From positions 62,001-126,000 of the forward strand of contig SUZJ01000001.1 in assembly GCA_015059945.1 (NCBI GenBank): a stretch of DNA of 64,000 nt. The letters are read 5' to 3'. Origin of the DNA: Rikenellaceae bacterium. GTDB taxonomy: Bacteria; Bacteroidota; Bacteroidia; Bacteroidales; Rikenellaceae. Position numbers and translations under genes: made by a program. Every line of letters starts with the position of its first letter. Within the stretch, counting starts at the first letter, position 1. The notes below the pieces were generated by a model. That model was not told where the DNA came from, did no database searches, and saw only the letters and a list, made by a program, of their open reading frames with translations. This document shows positions 20,489 through 30,428 of the stretch, one piece after another.

Positions 20489-23400
20489 TGTCGAGTTGTT
20501 TTTGCAGGTTGATACGATTTCGCTTGCGCTCAAAGCGGGCTGCGTGGCCCACAAGGTAGTAGAGCGACGGGTAGACAAATATGCCCAGCAGGGTTGCCAC
20601 AATCATACCGCCCACCAGCGAGAGGCCCATAACATTTCGGGCCACCGAGTAGGCTCCGTCGGCAATTAGTAGTGGCAGCAGACCAATTACAAAGGCAAAT
20701 GCGGTCATAAGTATTGGTCGCAGACGCAGCTTGGCAGCCCCAATGGCGGCCTCGGCCAGCGAAAGGCCCTTGTCGAAGAAGAGTCGGTTGGCATACTCAA
20801 CCACCAGTATAGCGTTTTTGGCCGACAGACCTATGAGCATCACCAGCGACACCTTCATAAATATATTGTCGATATAGTTGGGGTTGCCAAAGTGGGCGAG
20901 CCACATAAATAGCAGGCTGCCAAACAGAGCCATAGGTACACCCAGCAGCACGCTAAATGGCAGGGCCCAACTATTGTACAAGGCGGCAAGGGCCAAGAAC
21001 ACAAAGACCATAGCTAGCAGATAGGTGGTGGTGCTCGACGAGGCTGTGGCCTCTTGGTACGAAACACCGCTCCACTCCAACACCACATCGCTCGGCAGAG
21101 TCTGCTGTGCGAGGGTTTTGAGGGCCTTCATCGCTTGGTCAGACGATGTGCCGCTTGTGGGGGTGGCATTTACGGCAATTGCGTCGTAGAGGTTAAACTG
21201 TGTCAGGTACTCCACGCCCACCGTATCGCGTAGGCTCACAAAGGTCGATATGGGTATGCTCTCGCCCCTGCTGCCCACAACGTAGTAGTTGGCCAGGTCG
21301 GCCTCGGTGCGGCGATACTCGGGTGCCACCTGAATATGTGTCTGATAGAGCTGCCCAAAGCGGTTGAAGTTGCCCACATAACTGCCACCCAGGTAGGTCG
21401 ACACGAGCGAGCGCAACTGCTGTGGATCAACCCCCTGTTGCAGGGCCAACTGCTCGTTGATGTAGAGCCTTCGCTGGGGCACTTGGGCATCAAACTGGGT
21501 AGACACCGAGGCTATCTGGGGTAACTTACGCGCCTCGGCCATAAAGCGCTCGGTCTGCTCGGCCAAGTAGCCAATACTTCCCGAACCTCGGTTTTGCAGC
21601 ACAAACGAAATGCCCGAGCTGACTCCCAACCCCGGTATTGAAGGGGGCTCGAAGGCGTAGAACACTCCGTCGGCCACCTCGGCATAGAGGGTGGCGTTTA
21701 TGCGGTCGGCAATCTGCAGGGCCGACAGCGAGCGCTCTTTGTACGGCTCGAGCGACACGAATATAACACCCGCATTGGTTGCGGCCACACCCGTCAGCAG
21801 GTCAAATCCTGCGGTGGAGGCCTGGTATTGCACTCCTTCGATTTTTGCAATCTCGCTTCGGGCCTTGGCGATAGCCTCGGCAGTGCGCGACACCGATGCG
21901 GCATTGGGCAACTCGACCGACACCATCACATAGCCTTGGTCCTCGGCCGTGAGGAAACCACCGGGCAGGGCCCTGAACAGAAACAAGGTTGCCACAGCCG
22001 TTATAGCCACCAGCACCACCGAGCGCACCGAGTGGCGCACCATAATCTTGGTGCCCGACAGGTAATGTTCGCTCGCTCGGCCAAAGATGCGGTTGAACCA
22101 CCCCAAGGGCCCTTGGGTTGGTCGCTCCTTGGCTCTGAGCAGCAGCGAGCAGAGCGCAGGCGAGAGGGTAAGGGCGTTGAATGCCGATATGACAACCGAC
22201 ACCGATATGCCAATGGCAAACTGTTGGAACATACGCCCCGTGATGCCCTCAATCATTGCCGCAGGCACAAATACCGCCAACAGCACAACCGTAGTGGCAA
22301 TAATGGGCGACGAGACGTGGCGCATAGCCTCGAGTGTAGCCTGGCGAGCCGTAAGTCCCCGCTCTATTCCGACTTGGGCCGCCTCGACCACCACAATAGC
22401 ATCATCAACCACCAGTCCTATGGCCAGCACAAGCCCCAGCAACGAGATGATGTTCACCGAAAAGCCCAACAGCGGAAAGAGCATAAAGGCACCAATAATC
22501 GATACGGGCACCGCCACAAGTGGTATCAGCACCGCTCGCAGGTCTTGCAGAAAGACAAAAATCACCAGCACAACCAGCAGCAGCGTAAAGCCCATAGTGA
22601 GAAAAATCTCGCTTATACCCTCTTCGATAGTAACCGTTGCATCTACAATGGTTGCGACCTCCACCCCCTCGGGGAAACGCTCGGCCAGTGTAGTCATCTG
22701 AGCCTTTACGTTGCGCCCCACCTCAACGGCATTGCTGCCTGGGGTTTGGTATATGGCAATCAGCGAGGCCGGCTTGTCGCCAAACGACGAGGAGGCCCCG
22801 TAGGTCTGACAGCCGAGCTCCACTCGGGCCACCTCGCCCAGTCGCAAGGTCTGGCCATTGGGCAGCACGCGCAGGGGTATCTGTTCATACTCGGTGGGGT
22901 CTGACAGGGCCGAGGGGGTTGTTACGGTATAGGTAAAGTCGGTGGGGTTGGCCAGTGGCTCGGCGCCTAACTTGCCCGCCGAGAAGAGCTCGGCCTGCGA
23001 CTCGATGGCCGAAGCTATGTCGCTCACCGAGAGGTTGTAGAAGGCCATTCGCTCGGGGTTGAGCCACACTCGCATTGAGTACTTGCCTGCACCCATAATC
23101 TGCACCTTGCCCACGCCGTCGATTTTGAGCAGTTCGTTTTGCAGATAGACGTAGGCGTAGTTGGAGAGGAATTCGTTGTCGTAGCGGCCGTCGGAGTAGA
23201 GCGAGTAGACCAACAGAAAGCCCGTCTGGGACTTTTGGGTGGTTACGCCCTGCTGCGCCACCTCGGCAGGCAGCAGAGGGGTGGCCGAAGCGACTCGATT
23301 TTGGACAAAAATCTCGTCGAGGTCGGGGTTGGTGCCAATGTCGAAGAGTATCTGCAACGACATAGAGCCGTCGCCCGCCGAGGTGGTCTGCATATAGAGC

Positions 23401-23624
23401 ATATCGCTCACGCCCATAACATTCTCGGCCAGAGGTGTAGCCACAGCATCGGCCACCGTTTGGGCATCGGCACCTGCATAGGTGGCACTAACCTCAACGG
23501 TAGGAGGTGTAATGTCGGGGTACTGCTCGATGGGCAACGAGCCGAGCGAGAGCACACCCAGCAGAACAAACACAATGCTGAGCACTATGGCAAAGATGGG
23601 GCGATTGATAAAGAATTTTTCCAT
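20466..23624 (-). CDS. RND multidrug efflux transporter (HAE1/AcrB family)
   Basis: 1052 aa; MEKFFINRPIFAIVLSIVFVLLGVLSLGSLPIEQYPDITPPTVEVSATYAGADAQTV; GLVVDDAIVVVEA. Confidence 0.97.
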   Translation of the reverse strand: MEKFFINRPIFAIVLSIVFVLLGVLSLGSLPIEQYPDITPPTVEVSATYAGADAQTVADAVATPLAENVMGVSDMLYMQTTSAGDGSMSLQILFDIGTNPDLDEIFVQNRVASATPLLPAEVAQQGVTTQKSQTGFLLVYSLYSDGRYDNEFLSNYAYVYLQNELLKIDGVGKVQIMGAGKYSMRVWLNPERMAFYNLSVSDIASAIESQAELFSAGKLGAEPLANPTDFTYTVTTPSALSDPTEYEQIPLRVLPNGQTLRLGEVARVELGCQTYGASSSFGDKPASLIAIYQTPGSNAVEVGRNVKAQMTTLAERFPEGVEVATIVDATVTIEEGISEIFLTMGFTLLLVVLVIFVFLQDLRAVLIPLVAVPVSIIGAFMLFPLLGFSVNIISLLGLVLAIGLVVDDAIVVVEAAQVGIERGLTARQATLEAMRHVSSPIIATTVVLLAVFVPAAMIEGITGRMFQQFAIGISVSVVISAFNALTLSPALCSLLLRAKERPTQGPLGWFNRIFGRASEHYLSGTKIMVRHSVRSVVLVAITAVATLFLFRALPGGFLTAEDQGYVMVSVELPNAASVSRTAEAIAKARSEIAKIEGVQYQASTAGFDLLTGVAATNAGVIFVSLEPYKERSLSALQIADRINATLYAEVADGVFYAFEPPSIPGLGVSSGISFVLQNRGSGSIGYLAEQTERFMAEARKLPQIASVSTQFDAQVPQRRLYINEQLALQQGVDPQQLRSLVSTYLGGSYVGNFNRFGQLYQTHIQVAPEYRRTEADLANYYVVGSRGESIPISTFVSLRDTVGVEYLTQFNLYDAIAVNATPTSGTSSDQAMKALKTLAQQTLPSDVVLEWSGVSYQEATASSSTTTYLLAMVFVFLALAALYNSWALPFSVLLGVPMALFGSLLFMWLAHFGNPNYIDNIFMKVSLVMLIGLSAKNAILVVEYANRLFFDKGLSLAEAAIGAAKLRLRPILMTAFAFVIGLLPLLIADGAYSVARNVMGLSLVGGMIVATLLGIFVYPSLYYLVGHAARFERKRNRINLQKQLDNETIHSS

Positions 23625-23640
23625 AATTGCATAGTCGTTT

Positions 23641-24771
23641 TTAGCTGTTCTGATAGGTTACCTTTTGGCCACTGCGTAGCTTTTGGGCCCCGCCTACCAC
23701 CACTCGTTCACCCCCGCTGAGGCCGCTCTCGACAATCCACATATCGCCAAAGCTCTCGCCCAGCACAATGTTGCGATAGCTGACCGAGTTGTCGGCCTCG
23801 ACTACCCACACTCCGGCCGAGTTGAGCAGTTGGTTTACGGCCCTCTGCGGCACCAACACCACCCCCTCGGGCAGCCCCACGTCGGCCACAACCTCTACGG
23901 GTTGGCCTATTTTGAGTGCACGATTGGGATTGGGAAACGAGGCCACGATGATTATGGTACCCGTCTGGGCACCTGCATCGCGCTGGGTGAACGAGTAGCG
24001 CCCCTCGTAGGGGTAGGTCGCCCCGTCGGGTAGCACAAGGCGTATGTTGTCCAACAAGCCGTCGTTGTCATACGAGGGCCCTGTGGCCGAGGTTAGCCCG
24101 CGAGCTTCGAGGTAGCGTGCAAAGGGAATTTGAAGGTGTACACCCACCTCTTCGGTGTTGGAGATGGTGGCCAGCACCGCATACTTCGACGAGGGGCCCA
24201 CAAAGTCGCCCACCGTAGCACCCGTATCGTCGATAATGCCGTCGATGGGCGAAGTGATGGTGGTGTAGCTCAACTGCAACATCGACTCGTTCAGGGCGCT
24301 CTGGGCCGCCTCGACAGCAGCCTCGGCCGAGGCGTAGGCAGCCCTGTACTGGTCGAGCGAGCTCTGCGAAATGGCGTCGATGCGTGCCAGAGGAACGGCG
24401 CGTTGGTAGTTCTTCTTGGCCTCGGCAAGCTGCTCTTTGGCCGAAGCGAGGGCGGCGCGGTTTGACTCGACCTGCAAGCGTATGGGGGCCGAGTCGATAG
24501 TGAAGAGTTGTTGGCCCACCTTTACGGGCATACCCTTCTGGAAACTCTTTGTGAGCAGGTAGCCACTCACACGGGGCTGTATGGTGGCATCGTAGTTTGA
24601 GTAGACCAAGCTCTGGAAGCGCATAGTGTGGCTTATGGGCTCGGCCACCACTCTGGCCACCTCTACTTTCAACGCCAAGGGCTGAGTGGTCTTACTGCCC
24701 TGACGTGCTGTTTTGGGGCCGCAACTCACCAGCGAGAGGGCCACAACGATAAAAATAACAATCTTTGTCAT
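23641..24771 (-). CDS. Efflux RND transporter periplasmic adaptor (MFP)
   Basis: ORF track to 24828; ATG at 24771 gives lipoprotein VVALSLVSCGPK; YDATIQPRVSGYLLTKSFQKGMPVKVGQQLFTID; first gene of the MFP-RND-OMF operon. Confidence 0.95.
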   Translation of the reverse strand: MTKIVIFIVVALSLVSCGPKTARQGSKTTQPLALKVEVARVVAEPISHTMRFQSLVYSNYDATIQPRVSGYLLTKSFQKGMPVKVGQQLFTIDSAPIRLQVESNRAALASAKEQLAEAKKNYQRAVPLARIDAISQSSLDQYRAAYASAEAAVEAAQSALNESMLQLSYTTITSPIDGIIDDTGATVGDFVGPSSKYAVLATISNTEEVGVHLQIPFARYLEARGLTSATGPSYDNDGLLDNIRLVLPDGATYPYEGRYSFTQRDAGAQTGTIIIVASFPNPNRALKIGQPVEVVADVGLPEGVVLVPQRAVNQLLNSAGVWVVEADNSVSYRNIVLGESFGDMWIVESGLSGGERVVVGGAQKLRSGQKVTYQNS

Positions 24772-24880
24772 AGAATTTAGGATGTTTTCTGTGTCGTTAT
24801 GGCTCTCGAGAAGCAAAATATACGCCAAAATATTGTATATTTGCCGAATAATTGATTAAGCTACACACAAAACTCCCCTT

Positions 24881-25663
24881 ATGACAGCCCACAAAAGACC
24901 TATCATATTCATCAGCAACGACGACGGCTACGAGGCTCTCGGCTTCAAACGCATCATCGAGTGCGCCGCCCGCTATGGGCGAGTAATTGCCGTAGCCCCC
25001 GAGGTTACCCAGTCGGGCAAGGCCCACGCAATAACAATGTACGAGCCCCTACACCTCGACCTGCGTCGCGACGAGGAGAACATTTCGGTCTATTCGTGTA
25101 GTGGTACTCCCGTAGACTGTGTTAAGATTGCCTACGACTGGCTGCTGCCCGAATTGGGACTGAAGCCCGACCTGAACATCAGCGGCATCAATCACGGCTC
25201 AAACGCTGCTATCAACGTGCTCTACTCGGGCACTATGGGTGCCGCTATCGAGGCCAGCTTCTACGGAGCCCCCTCGGTGGGACTCTCGCTCGACGACCAC
25301 AGGGCCGATGCCGACTTTGATGCCACCATCGAGTTTGCCGACCGACTTATTCCCGCACTGCTGGGGCGCGAGCTGAAAACACCTCTCTGCCTGAACATCA
25401 ACGTACCCATAGCAAGGCCCGAGGAGATTAAGGGCCACATTGTATGCCGCCAGACAAGAGGCTTTTGGCGCGAGGAGTTCTTCTGCCGCCAAGACCCCAG
25501 AGGTCGCAACTACTTTTGGCTCACAGGCGGCTTCTGCAACCACGAGCCCGAAGCACAAGACAGCGACGAGTGGGCACTCAAAAACAAATACATCGCTATT
25601 GTGCCCATAAAGGTCGACCTTACCGACCACAGCCGCATTGACGAGTTGAAAGAGCTTTTGTAG
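24881..25663 (+). CDS. surE: 5'-nucleotidase SurE
   Basis: 260 aa; IFISNDDGYEALGFKRI, SGTPVDCVKIA, LNISGINHGSNAAINVLYSGTMGAAIEA. Confidence 0.97.
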   Translation: MTAHKRPIIFISNDDGYEALGFKRIIECAARYGRVIAVAPEVTQSGKAHAITMYEPLHLDLRRDEENISVYSCSGTPVDCVKIAYDWLLPELGLKPDLNISGINHGSNAAINVLYSGTMGAAIEASFYGAPSVGLSLDDHRADADFDATIEFADRLIPALLGRELKTPLCLNINVPIARPEEIKGHIVCRQTRGFWREEFFCRQDPRGRNYFWLTGGFCNHEPEAQDSDEWALKNKYIAIVPIKVDLTDHSRIDELKELL

Positions 25664-25714
25664 GGCTCCAAACACCAGAGAGAGAACATTCACACAACTA
25701 AATACAAATCTATT

Positions 25715-27742
25715 ATGCTTAAAAAACTTATTTCAATTGTTGCATTGGCAGTCGTGGCAATCGGCTCGACCAGTGCACAGCAGCCCAACAGCTTGTATAT
25801 GAACAACCGAGCACCACTGCTGACCAAGCCCTATATGGAGCTTCCCATTGGCGCAGTTAAGCCAGAGGGTTGGCTCTTGGAGCAGATGCAGCTGATGGTA
25901 GATGGTATGACCGGTAACCTCGACACCCTCTACGAGGCTGTTATGGGCCCCCGCAATGGTTGGCTCGGTGGCGACGGCGACGTGTGGGAGCGTGGTCCCT
26001 ACTGGATTGACGGTCTGCTGCCTTTGGCTTACATTATGGACAACGAGGCTCTCATCGAAAAGACCAAACCTTGGGTTGAGTGGGCTCTAGCAAGCCAGAA
26101 AGAGAATGGCTACTTTGGCCCCGACACCGACCGCCCCTATGAGTACGGTTTGCAGCGCGACAACTCGCACGACTGGTGGCCCAAAATGGTGGTACTCAAA
26201 GTGCTCAAACAGCACTACGACGCTACCGGCGACGAGAGGGTAATCCCCTTTATGCTCAAATACTTCAAGTATCAGATGGAGGAGCTGCCCAAGACTCCAC
26301 TGGGCCACTGGACCTATTGGGGTGCTCAGCGTGGTGGCGACAACCTCTATGTTATCTACTGGCTTTATAGCATCACCGGCGAGGAGTGGTTGCTCGATGT
26401 TGGCGACTTGGTTTCGGAGCAGACCGCCGACTGGACCCGTTCGTTCACCGAGCGTCGTATGCTCAACGGCCTGTTCCACGTACACTGCGTAAACTTGGCA
26501 CAGGGATGGAAAGAGCCCGTTATCCACTACCAGCGCACTCAGGATCCCAAGCAGCTCAAAGCTATGGACATCGCCTATGAGGATTTGATGCGCACTCACG
26601 GCTGGCCCAACGGCCTCTATGGTGGCGACGAGCTGATGCACACCGGCAACCCCACTCAGGGCTCGGAGTTGTGTACCGCAGTTGAGATGATGTGGTCGCT
26701 CGAGAAGATGATCGAGATTACCGGCCGTACCGACTGGGCCGACTGGCTCGAGCGCATCGCCTTCAACGCACTGCCCACCCAGATTACCGATGCCTTTGAT
26801 GCAAGGCAGTACTACCAGCAGCTCAACCAGGTAGAGGTATCGCGCAAGAACCGCAACTTCCGCGTATGCTACAATGGTACCGACCAGCTGTTTGGTCTGC
26901 TGACCGGTTACCCCTGCTGCACCTCTAACCTGCACCAGGGTTGGCCCAAATTTACCCGCAACCTCTGGTTCGCAACCGAGGATCGCGGTCTGGCAGCACT
27001 CTACTACTCGCCCTCGAATGTGACCGCAAAGGTTGCAAACGGTGTTGAGGTTAAGTTTGTAGAGGAGACCAACTACCCATTCAGTGGCAATATCAAGTTC
27101 AACTTCTCGATTGCCCAGAAGAAGGTTAAGAAAGTTTTGTTCCCCCTGCACCTGCGCATCCCCGGATGGTGTAAAGAGGCTACCCTGACCGTAAATGGTC
27201 AGCCTTTGACCAAAGCCAAAGGTGGCGATATCGTGAAGATCTACCGCGAGTGGACTTCGGGCGATGTTGTAGAGATGGAGTTGCCTATGGAGGTGGCTAT
27301 CAGCCGCTGGTGGGAGGCTTCGGCAACCGTTGAGCGTGGCCCGCTGGTATATGCTCTGCGCATTGGCGAGGAGTGGAAGACCGTACAAGACGACCGCAAG
27401 TTTGGTTCGAGATATGGCGACTTCTACTACGAGGTTTACCCCACCACTCCCTGGAACTACTGCCTCTTGGAGAAGAATATCGTAAAAGAGGGCGTTGCTA
27501 ACGGCTTCACCGTTGTTGAGCGCGAGGTTAGCGGCTATCCTTGGAATTTGGAGAACGCACCTCTGGAAATCCGCACCACCGGTAAGCGTATCGACGAGTG
27601 GCAGATGTATGGTGGCTCGGCAGGTCCTCTGCCTTTCAGTACCCAGTATCAGGGTACCGTAGGCCCCGAGGAGGAGATTGTGTTGGTGCCCTACGGCTGT
27701 ACCACCCTGCGTATCACCGAGTTCCCCATCACCAACCAGTAA
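25715..27742 (+). CDS. GH127-like (DUF1680) beta-L-arabinofuranosidase family protein, secreted
   Basis: 675 aa, signal peptide; ERGPYWIDGLLPLAYIMDNEALIEKTKPWVEWALASQKENGYFGP; CCTSNLHQGWPKFTRNLW; PLVYALRIGEEW. Confidence 0.85.
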   Translation: MLKKLISIVALAVVAIGSTSAQQPNSLYMNNRAPLLTKPYMELPIGAVKPEGWLLEQMQLMVDGMTGNLDTLYEAVMGPRNGWLGGDGDVWERGPYWIDGLLPLAYIMDNEALIEKTKPWVEWALASQKENGYFGPDTDRPYEYGLQRDNSHDWWPKMVVLKVLKQHYDATGDERVIPFMLKYFKYQMEELPKTPLGHWTYWGAQRGGDNLYVIYWLYSITGEEWLLDVGDLVSEQTADWTRSFTERRMLNGLFHVHCVNLAQGWKEPVIHYQRTQDPKQLKAMDIAYEDLMRTHGWPNGLYGGDELMHTGNPTQGSELCTAVEMMWSLEKMIEITGRTDWADWLERIAFNALPTQITDAFDARQYYQQLNQVEVSRKNRNFRVCYNGTDQLFGLLTGYPCCTSNLHQGWPKFTRNLWFATEDRGLAALYYSPSNVTAKVANGVEVKFVEETNYPFSGNIKFNFSIAQKKVKKVLFPLHLRIPGWCKEATLTVNGQPLTKAKGGDIVKIYREWTSGDVVEMELPMEVAISRWWEASATVERGPLVYALRIGEEWKTVQDDRKFGSRYGDFYYEVYPTTPWNYCLLEKNIVKEGVANGFTVVEREVSGYPWNLENAPLEIRTTGKRIDEWQMYGGSAGPLPFSTQYQGTVGPEEEIVLVPYGCTTLRITEFPITNQ

Positions 27743-27780
27743 GAGAACTCCTAAACGGATACCGTTTTGACACTAATACC

Positions 27781-27812
27781 AAAGGCTCGCCCCAATTTGG
27801 AGGCGGGCCTTT
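27781..27812 (+). terminator. Terminator after the GH127-like gene
   Basis: AAAGGCtCGCC..GGCGgGCCTTT inverted repeat. Confidence 0.65.
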
Positions 27813-27983
27813 GGTTGTTTAGGGTGTTAATAGGCTGTGGGCACAAATTCACAATAATTAGGTATTTCGGTAGTCCGAAAAAATTTATAATTTTGCGAGC
27901 GAGTATGTACAACAACAGTCATTAAAGACCTTAGGGTCCTTAAAGACATTAAGGAAAGCACAGACCCTATAACTCTTATAAAT

Positions 27984-28946
27984 ATGGCAGAGAAAGCAAA
28001 GATGGCCCTCTATCACGCCACCGACAAGATGCGCAGCATCATCAACGACAACAGCTCGATACTCTTTGTTATGAGCCGATTTGGTATTCCACTGGGCTTT
28101 GGCGATAGGAGCGTGGGCGAGATTTGCGCCGAGCGAGGCATTGATACCAACACCTTCCTCTCGGTAGCCAACTTTGTCAGTGGCAACGACTACGACACCG
28201 GCCACCTGTCGCTCACCTCGCTAATGGAGTACCTCAAAAGGGCTCACACCTGGTTTTTGGACTTCAACGTGGTGGACATACGCCGCAAGCTGATTGAGGC
28301 CATCGACTGCTCGGGCAAGGACGAGGTCGCTCTGCTGATACTGAAATTCTATGATGAGTATGTGGCCGAGGTGAGGGCTCATATGGAGTACGAAAACTCG
28401 ACCGTCTTTACCTACGTCGAGGGGTTGCAGCAGGGTATTTTGAACAAGGATTACAGCATTGCCAACTTTGCCGCCAAGCACAACCATATTGACCAAAAGT
28501 TGGCCGACCTAAAGAACGTCATCTTGCGCTACTACCCCCAGGGCGAGGGTGGCTACTTGCTGCACTCGGTGCTGTTCGACATAATCAACTGCGAGAACGA
28601 CTTGGCGCTCCACTGCTCGGTCGAGGACAGCCTTTTTGTACCCGCCGTAGAGGAGCTCGAAGAGCAGCTAAACTCAAGTGGCGAGGGGCGCTACCACGAG
28701 GATATGGCCACTCTGGGTGAGGGGTCGCCCGACCAACTAAGCCAGCGCGAGAGGGAGATTATAGGCTGCATTGCCAAAGGTATGACCAGCAAGGAGATAG
28801 CCGACAAGCTGTGCCTGTCGGTGCATACGGTTACTACCCACCGCCGCAACATCACCACCAAGCTGCAAATCCACACCCCCGCGGGCCTTACAATCTACGC
28901 CATTGTCAACAAACTGGTGAGCCTCTCGGACATCAAGTTGCAGTAA
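27984..28946 (+). CDS. RIC/hemerythrin-like sensor fused to a LuxR-type HTH
   Basis: 320 aa; ScdA_N-like SRFGIPLGFGDRSVGEICAERGIDTNTFLSVANF; hemerythrin-like H/HMEYE/HNH/HCSVED; C-terminal LSQREREIIGCIAKGMTSKEIADKLCLSVHTVTTHRRNITTKLQI. Confidence 0.85.
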   Translation: MAEKAKMALYHATDKMRSIINDNSSILFVMSRFGIPLGFGDRSVGEICAERGIDTNTFLSVANFVSGNDYDTGHLSLTSLMEYLKRAHTWFLDFNVVDIRRKLIEAIDCSGKDEVALLILKFYDEYVAEVRAHMEYENSTVFTYVEGLQQGILNKDYSIANFAAKHNHIDQKLADLKNVILRYYPQGEGGYLLHSVLFDIINCENDLALHCSVEDSLFVPAVEELEEQLNSSGEGRYHEDMATLGEGSPDQLSQREREIIGCIAKGMTSKEIADKLCLSVHTVTTHRRNITTKLQIHTPAGLTIYAIVNKLVSLSDIKLQ

Positions 28947-28970
28947 TCATCACAAATCACCATACACACA

Positions 28971-29001
28971 AAAAGGGCCCAAGCAAATTTGGGCCCTTTT
29001 G
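28971..29001. terminator. Bidirectional terminator
   Basis: AAAAGGGCCCAA-GCAAA-TTTGGGCCCTTTT between convergent genes. Confidence 0.85.
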
Positions 29002-29023
29002 TGTGTTTCTACCTCTTGTAATC

Positions 29024-29602
29024 CTATCGGCGCAGCCTAACGGCAAACTTGTCTAACAGCCACCAGGCGAGCCACGAGAGTAGTGCTCCGAGCACCCATC
29101 CAAAGGCCACCTGCGAGGCAAAGTGTACGCCCAGGTAGATGCGCGAGTAGCCTACCGCCACAACCCACAGGGCCATTGTCCACCAATACCACTTGATACC
29201 CTTCATCGAGTGGCCAATGACCAGAAAGATGGCCATAGTCGTAGCTGCGTGGGCCGAAACTGTGCCATACTTGCCATAGCGGATGTAGTTGCCGTCTATT
29301 GGGTGCCACACCCAATGCATACCCTCTTGCAGAGCCTCCACTCGGTTGGGGCGAGGCATCTGGAAGGTGTTCTTGAAGAAGTTGCAGATTTGGTCGGCCG
29401 CACCTACGCAAGCCACCACCGCCAGCAGCATAACCACTGCATAGCGCCACCCATAGCGGCGAGCTATGTGCCAGAGCAGAAAGATGTAGAGCGGTGCCCA
29501 CACAATCTTTTCGGACACAAACCACATCAGGCGGTCGAGCACAAGGCCTCCGTCGAAGTTGAGCACGTCGAAGAGCCACATATCAAAGGGTATGGGTTGC
29601 AT
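29024..29602 (-). CDS. PAP2-family membrane phosphatase
   Basis: 192 aa; KNTFQMPRPNR, GTVSAHAATTM, YSRIYLGVHFASQV. Confidence 0.92.
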   Translation of the reverse strand: MQPIPFDMWLFDVLNFDGGLVLDRLMWFVSEKIVWAPLYIFLLWHIARRYGWRYAVVMLLAVVACVGAADQICNFFKNTFQMPRPNRVEALQEGMHWVWHPIDGNYIRYGKYGTVSAHAATTMAIFLVIGHSMKGIKWYWWTMALWVVAVGYSRIYLGVHFASQVAFGWVLGALLSWLAWWLLDKFAVRLRR

Positions 29603-29666
29603 ATAGTTTTGTAAGGGGTGTTAGAAGGTTTCGTGTTTGGGGTTACCTAATTTTGCAAGGGGCCAC

Positions 29667-30344
29667 CTAATCGTTGTTGCGGGCAAAGCCGAGGTAGTAG
29701 ATGAGCGTTGCGATTGCACTGAGGGCTGCCACCAGATAGGTACGGGCTGCCCAGCGAAGCGACACCTCAGCACCTTGCTCCTCGCCCGCCATAAGCGTGC
29801 CGCTCTCGGTGAGCCAAGCCAGAGCCCTCTGAGAGGCGTTGTACTCGACGGGCAGAGTTATAATCGAGAAGAGTGCCGAGGCCGCAACCATAGCTATACC
29901 CAGCCAAAAGAGTGCAGGGAACGAGTTGAGCATAACGATACCGATAAGTATCACCCAAGTCGAGAGAGACGAGCTCACCTGAACAATGGGTACCAGAGCC
30001 GAGCGCAAACGCAAGGGTGCATAGCCGCAAGCGTGTTGCACAGCGTGGCCACACTCGTGGGCCGCCACAGCCGCAGCAGCAACCGAGTTGGAGCCATAGA
30101 CACTCTCGCTGAGGTTTACGGTGCGGGTTGAGGGGTTGTAGTGGTCGGTCAGGTGGCCTCTGGTAGATACCACCTTCACGTCGTAGATGCCGTTATCGCG
30201 CAGCATCTTCTCGGCCACTTCGCGCCCCGTAAGGCCGTTGGCAAAGCGCACTCGTGAGTATTTTTTGAAAACCGATTGAAGGCGGGCCTGTACAATCATA
30301 CCCACCACACCAATCACAATAAAAAGCAGATAGCCAATGTTCAT
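29667..30344 (-). CDS. Neutral zinc metallopeptidase (YugP family)
   Basis: 225 aa; VAAAAVAAHECGHAVQHACGYAPLRLRSALVP, membrane segments. Confidence 0.92.
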   Translation of the reverse strand: MNIGYLLFIVIGVVGMIVQARLQSVFKKYSRVRFANGLTGREVAEKMLRDNGIYDVKVVSTRGHLTDHYNPSTRTVNLSESVYGSNSVAAAAVAAHECGHAVQHACGYAPLRLRSALVPIVQVSSSLSTWVILIGIVMLNSFPALFWLGIAMVAASALFSIITLPVEYNASQRALAWLTESGTLMAGEEQGAEVSLRWAARTYLVAALSAIATLIYYLGFARNND

Positions 30345-30428
30345 CTCTGTGTTGTGTAAAAATCTAAAATCCTAAAATAACCTAACTTGTTTTCTCTTGT
30401 GGTATAAACGCCTATGCGGTAGGTTTTA

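Noticed and set aside
19076-22904. 446-aa and 358-aa plus-strand ORFs opposite the efflux operon
   Set aside because: Antisense shadows of high-GC coding sequence; Arg/His/Gly-rich with no domain pattern.
26087-27388. 433-aa minus ORF opposite the GH127-like gene
   Set aside because: Antisense shadow; GH127-like frame has signal peptide and domain motifs.
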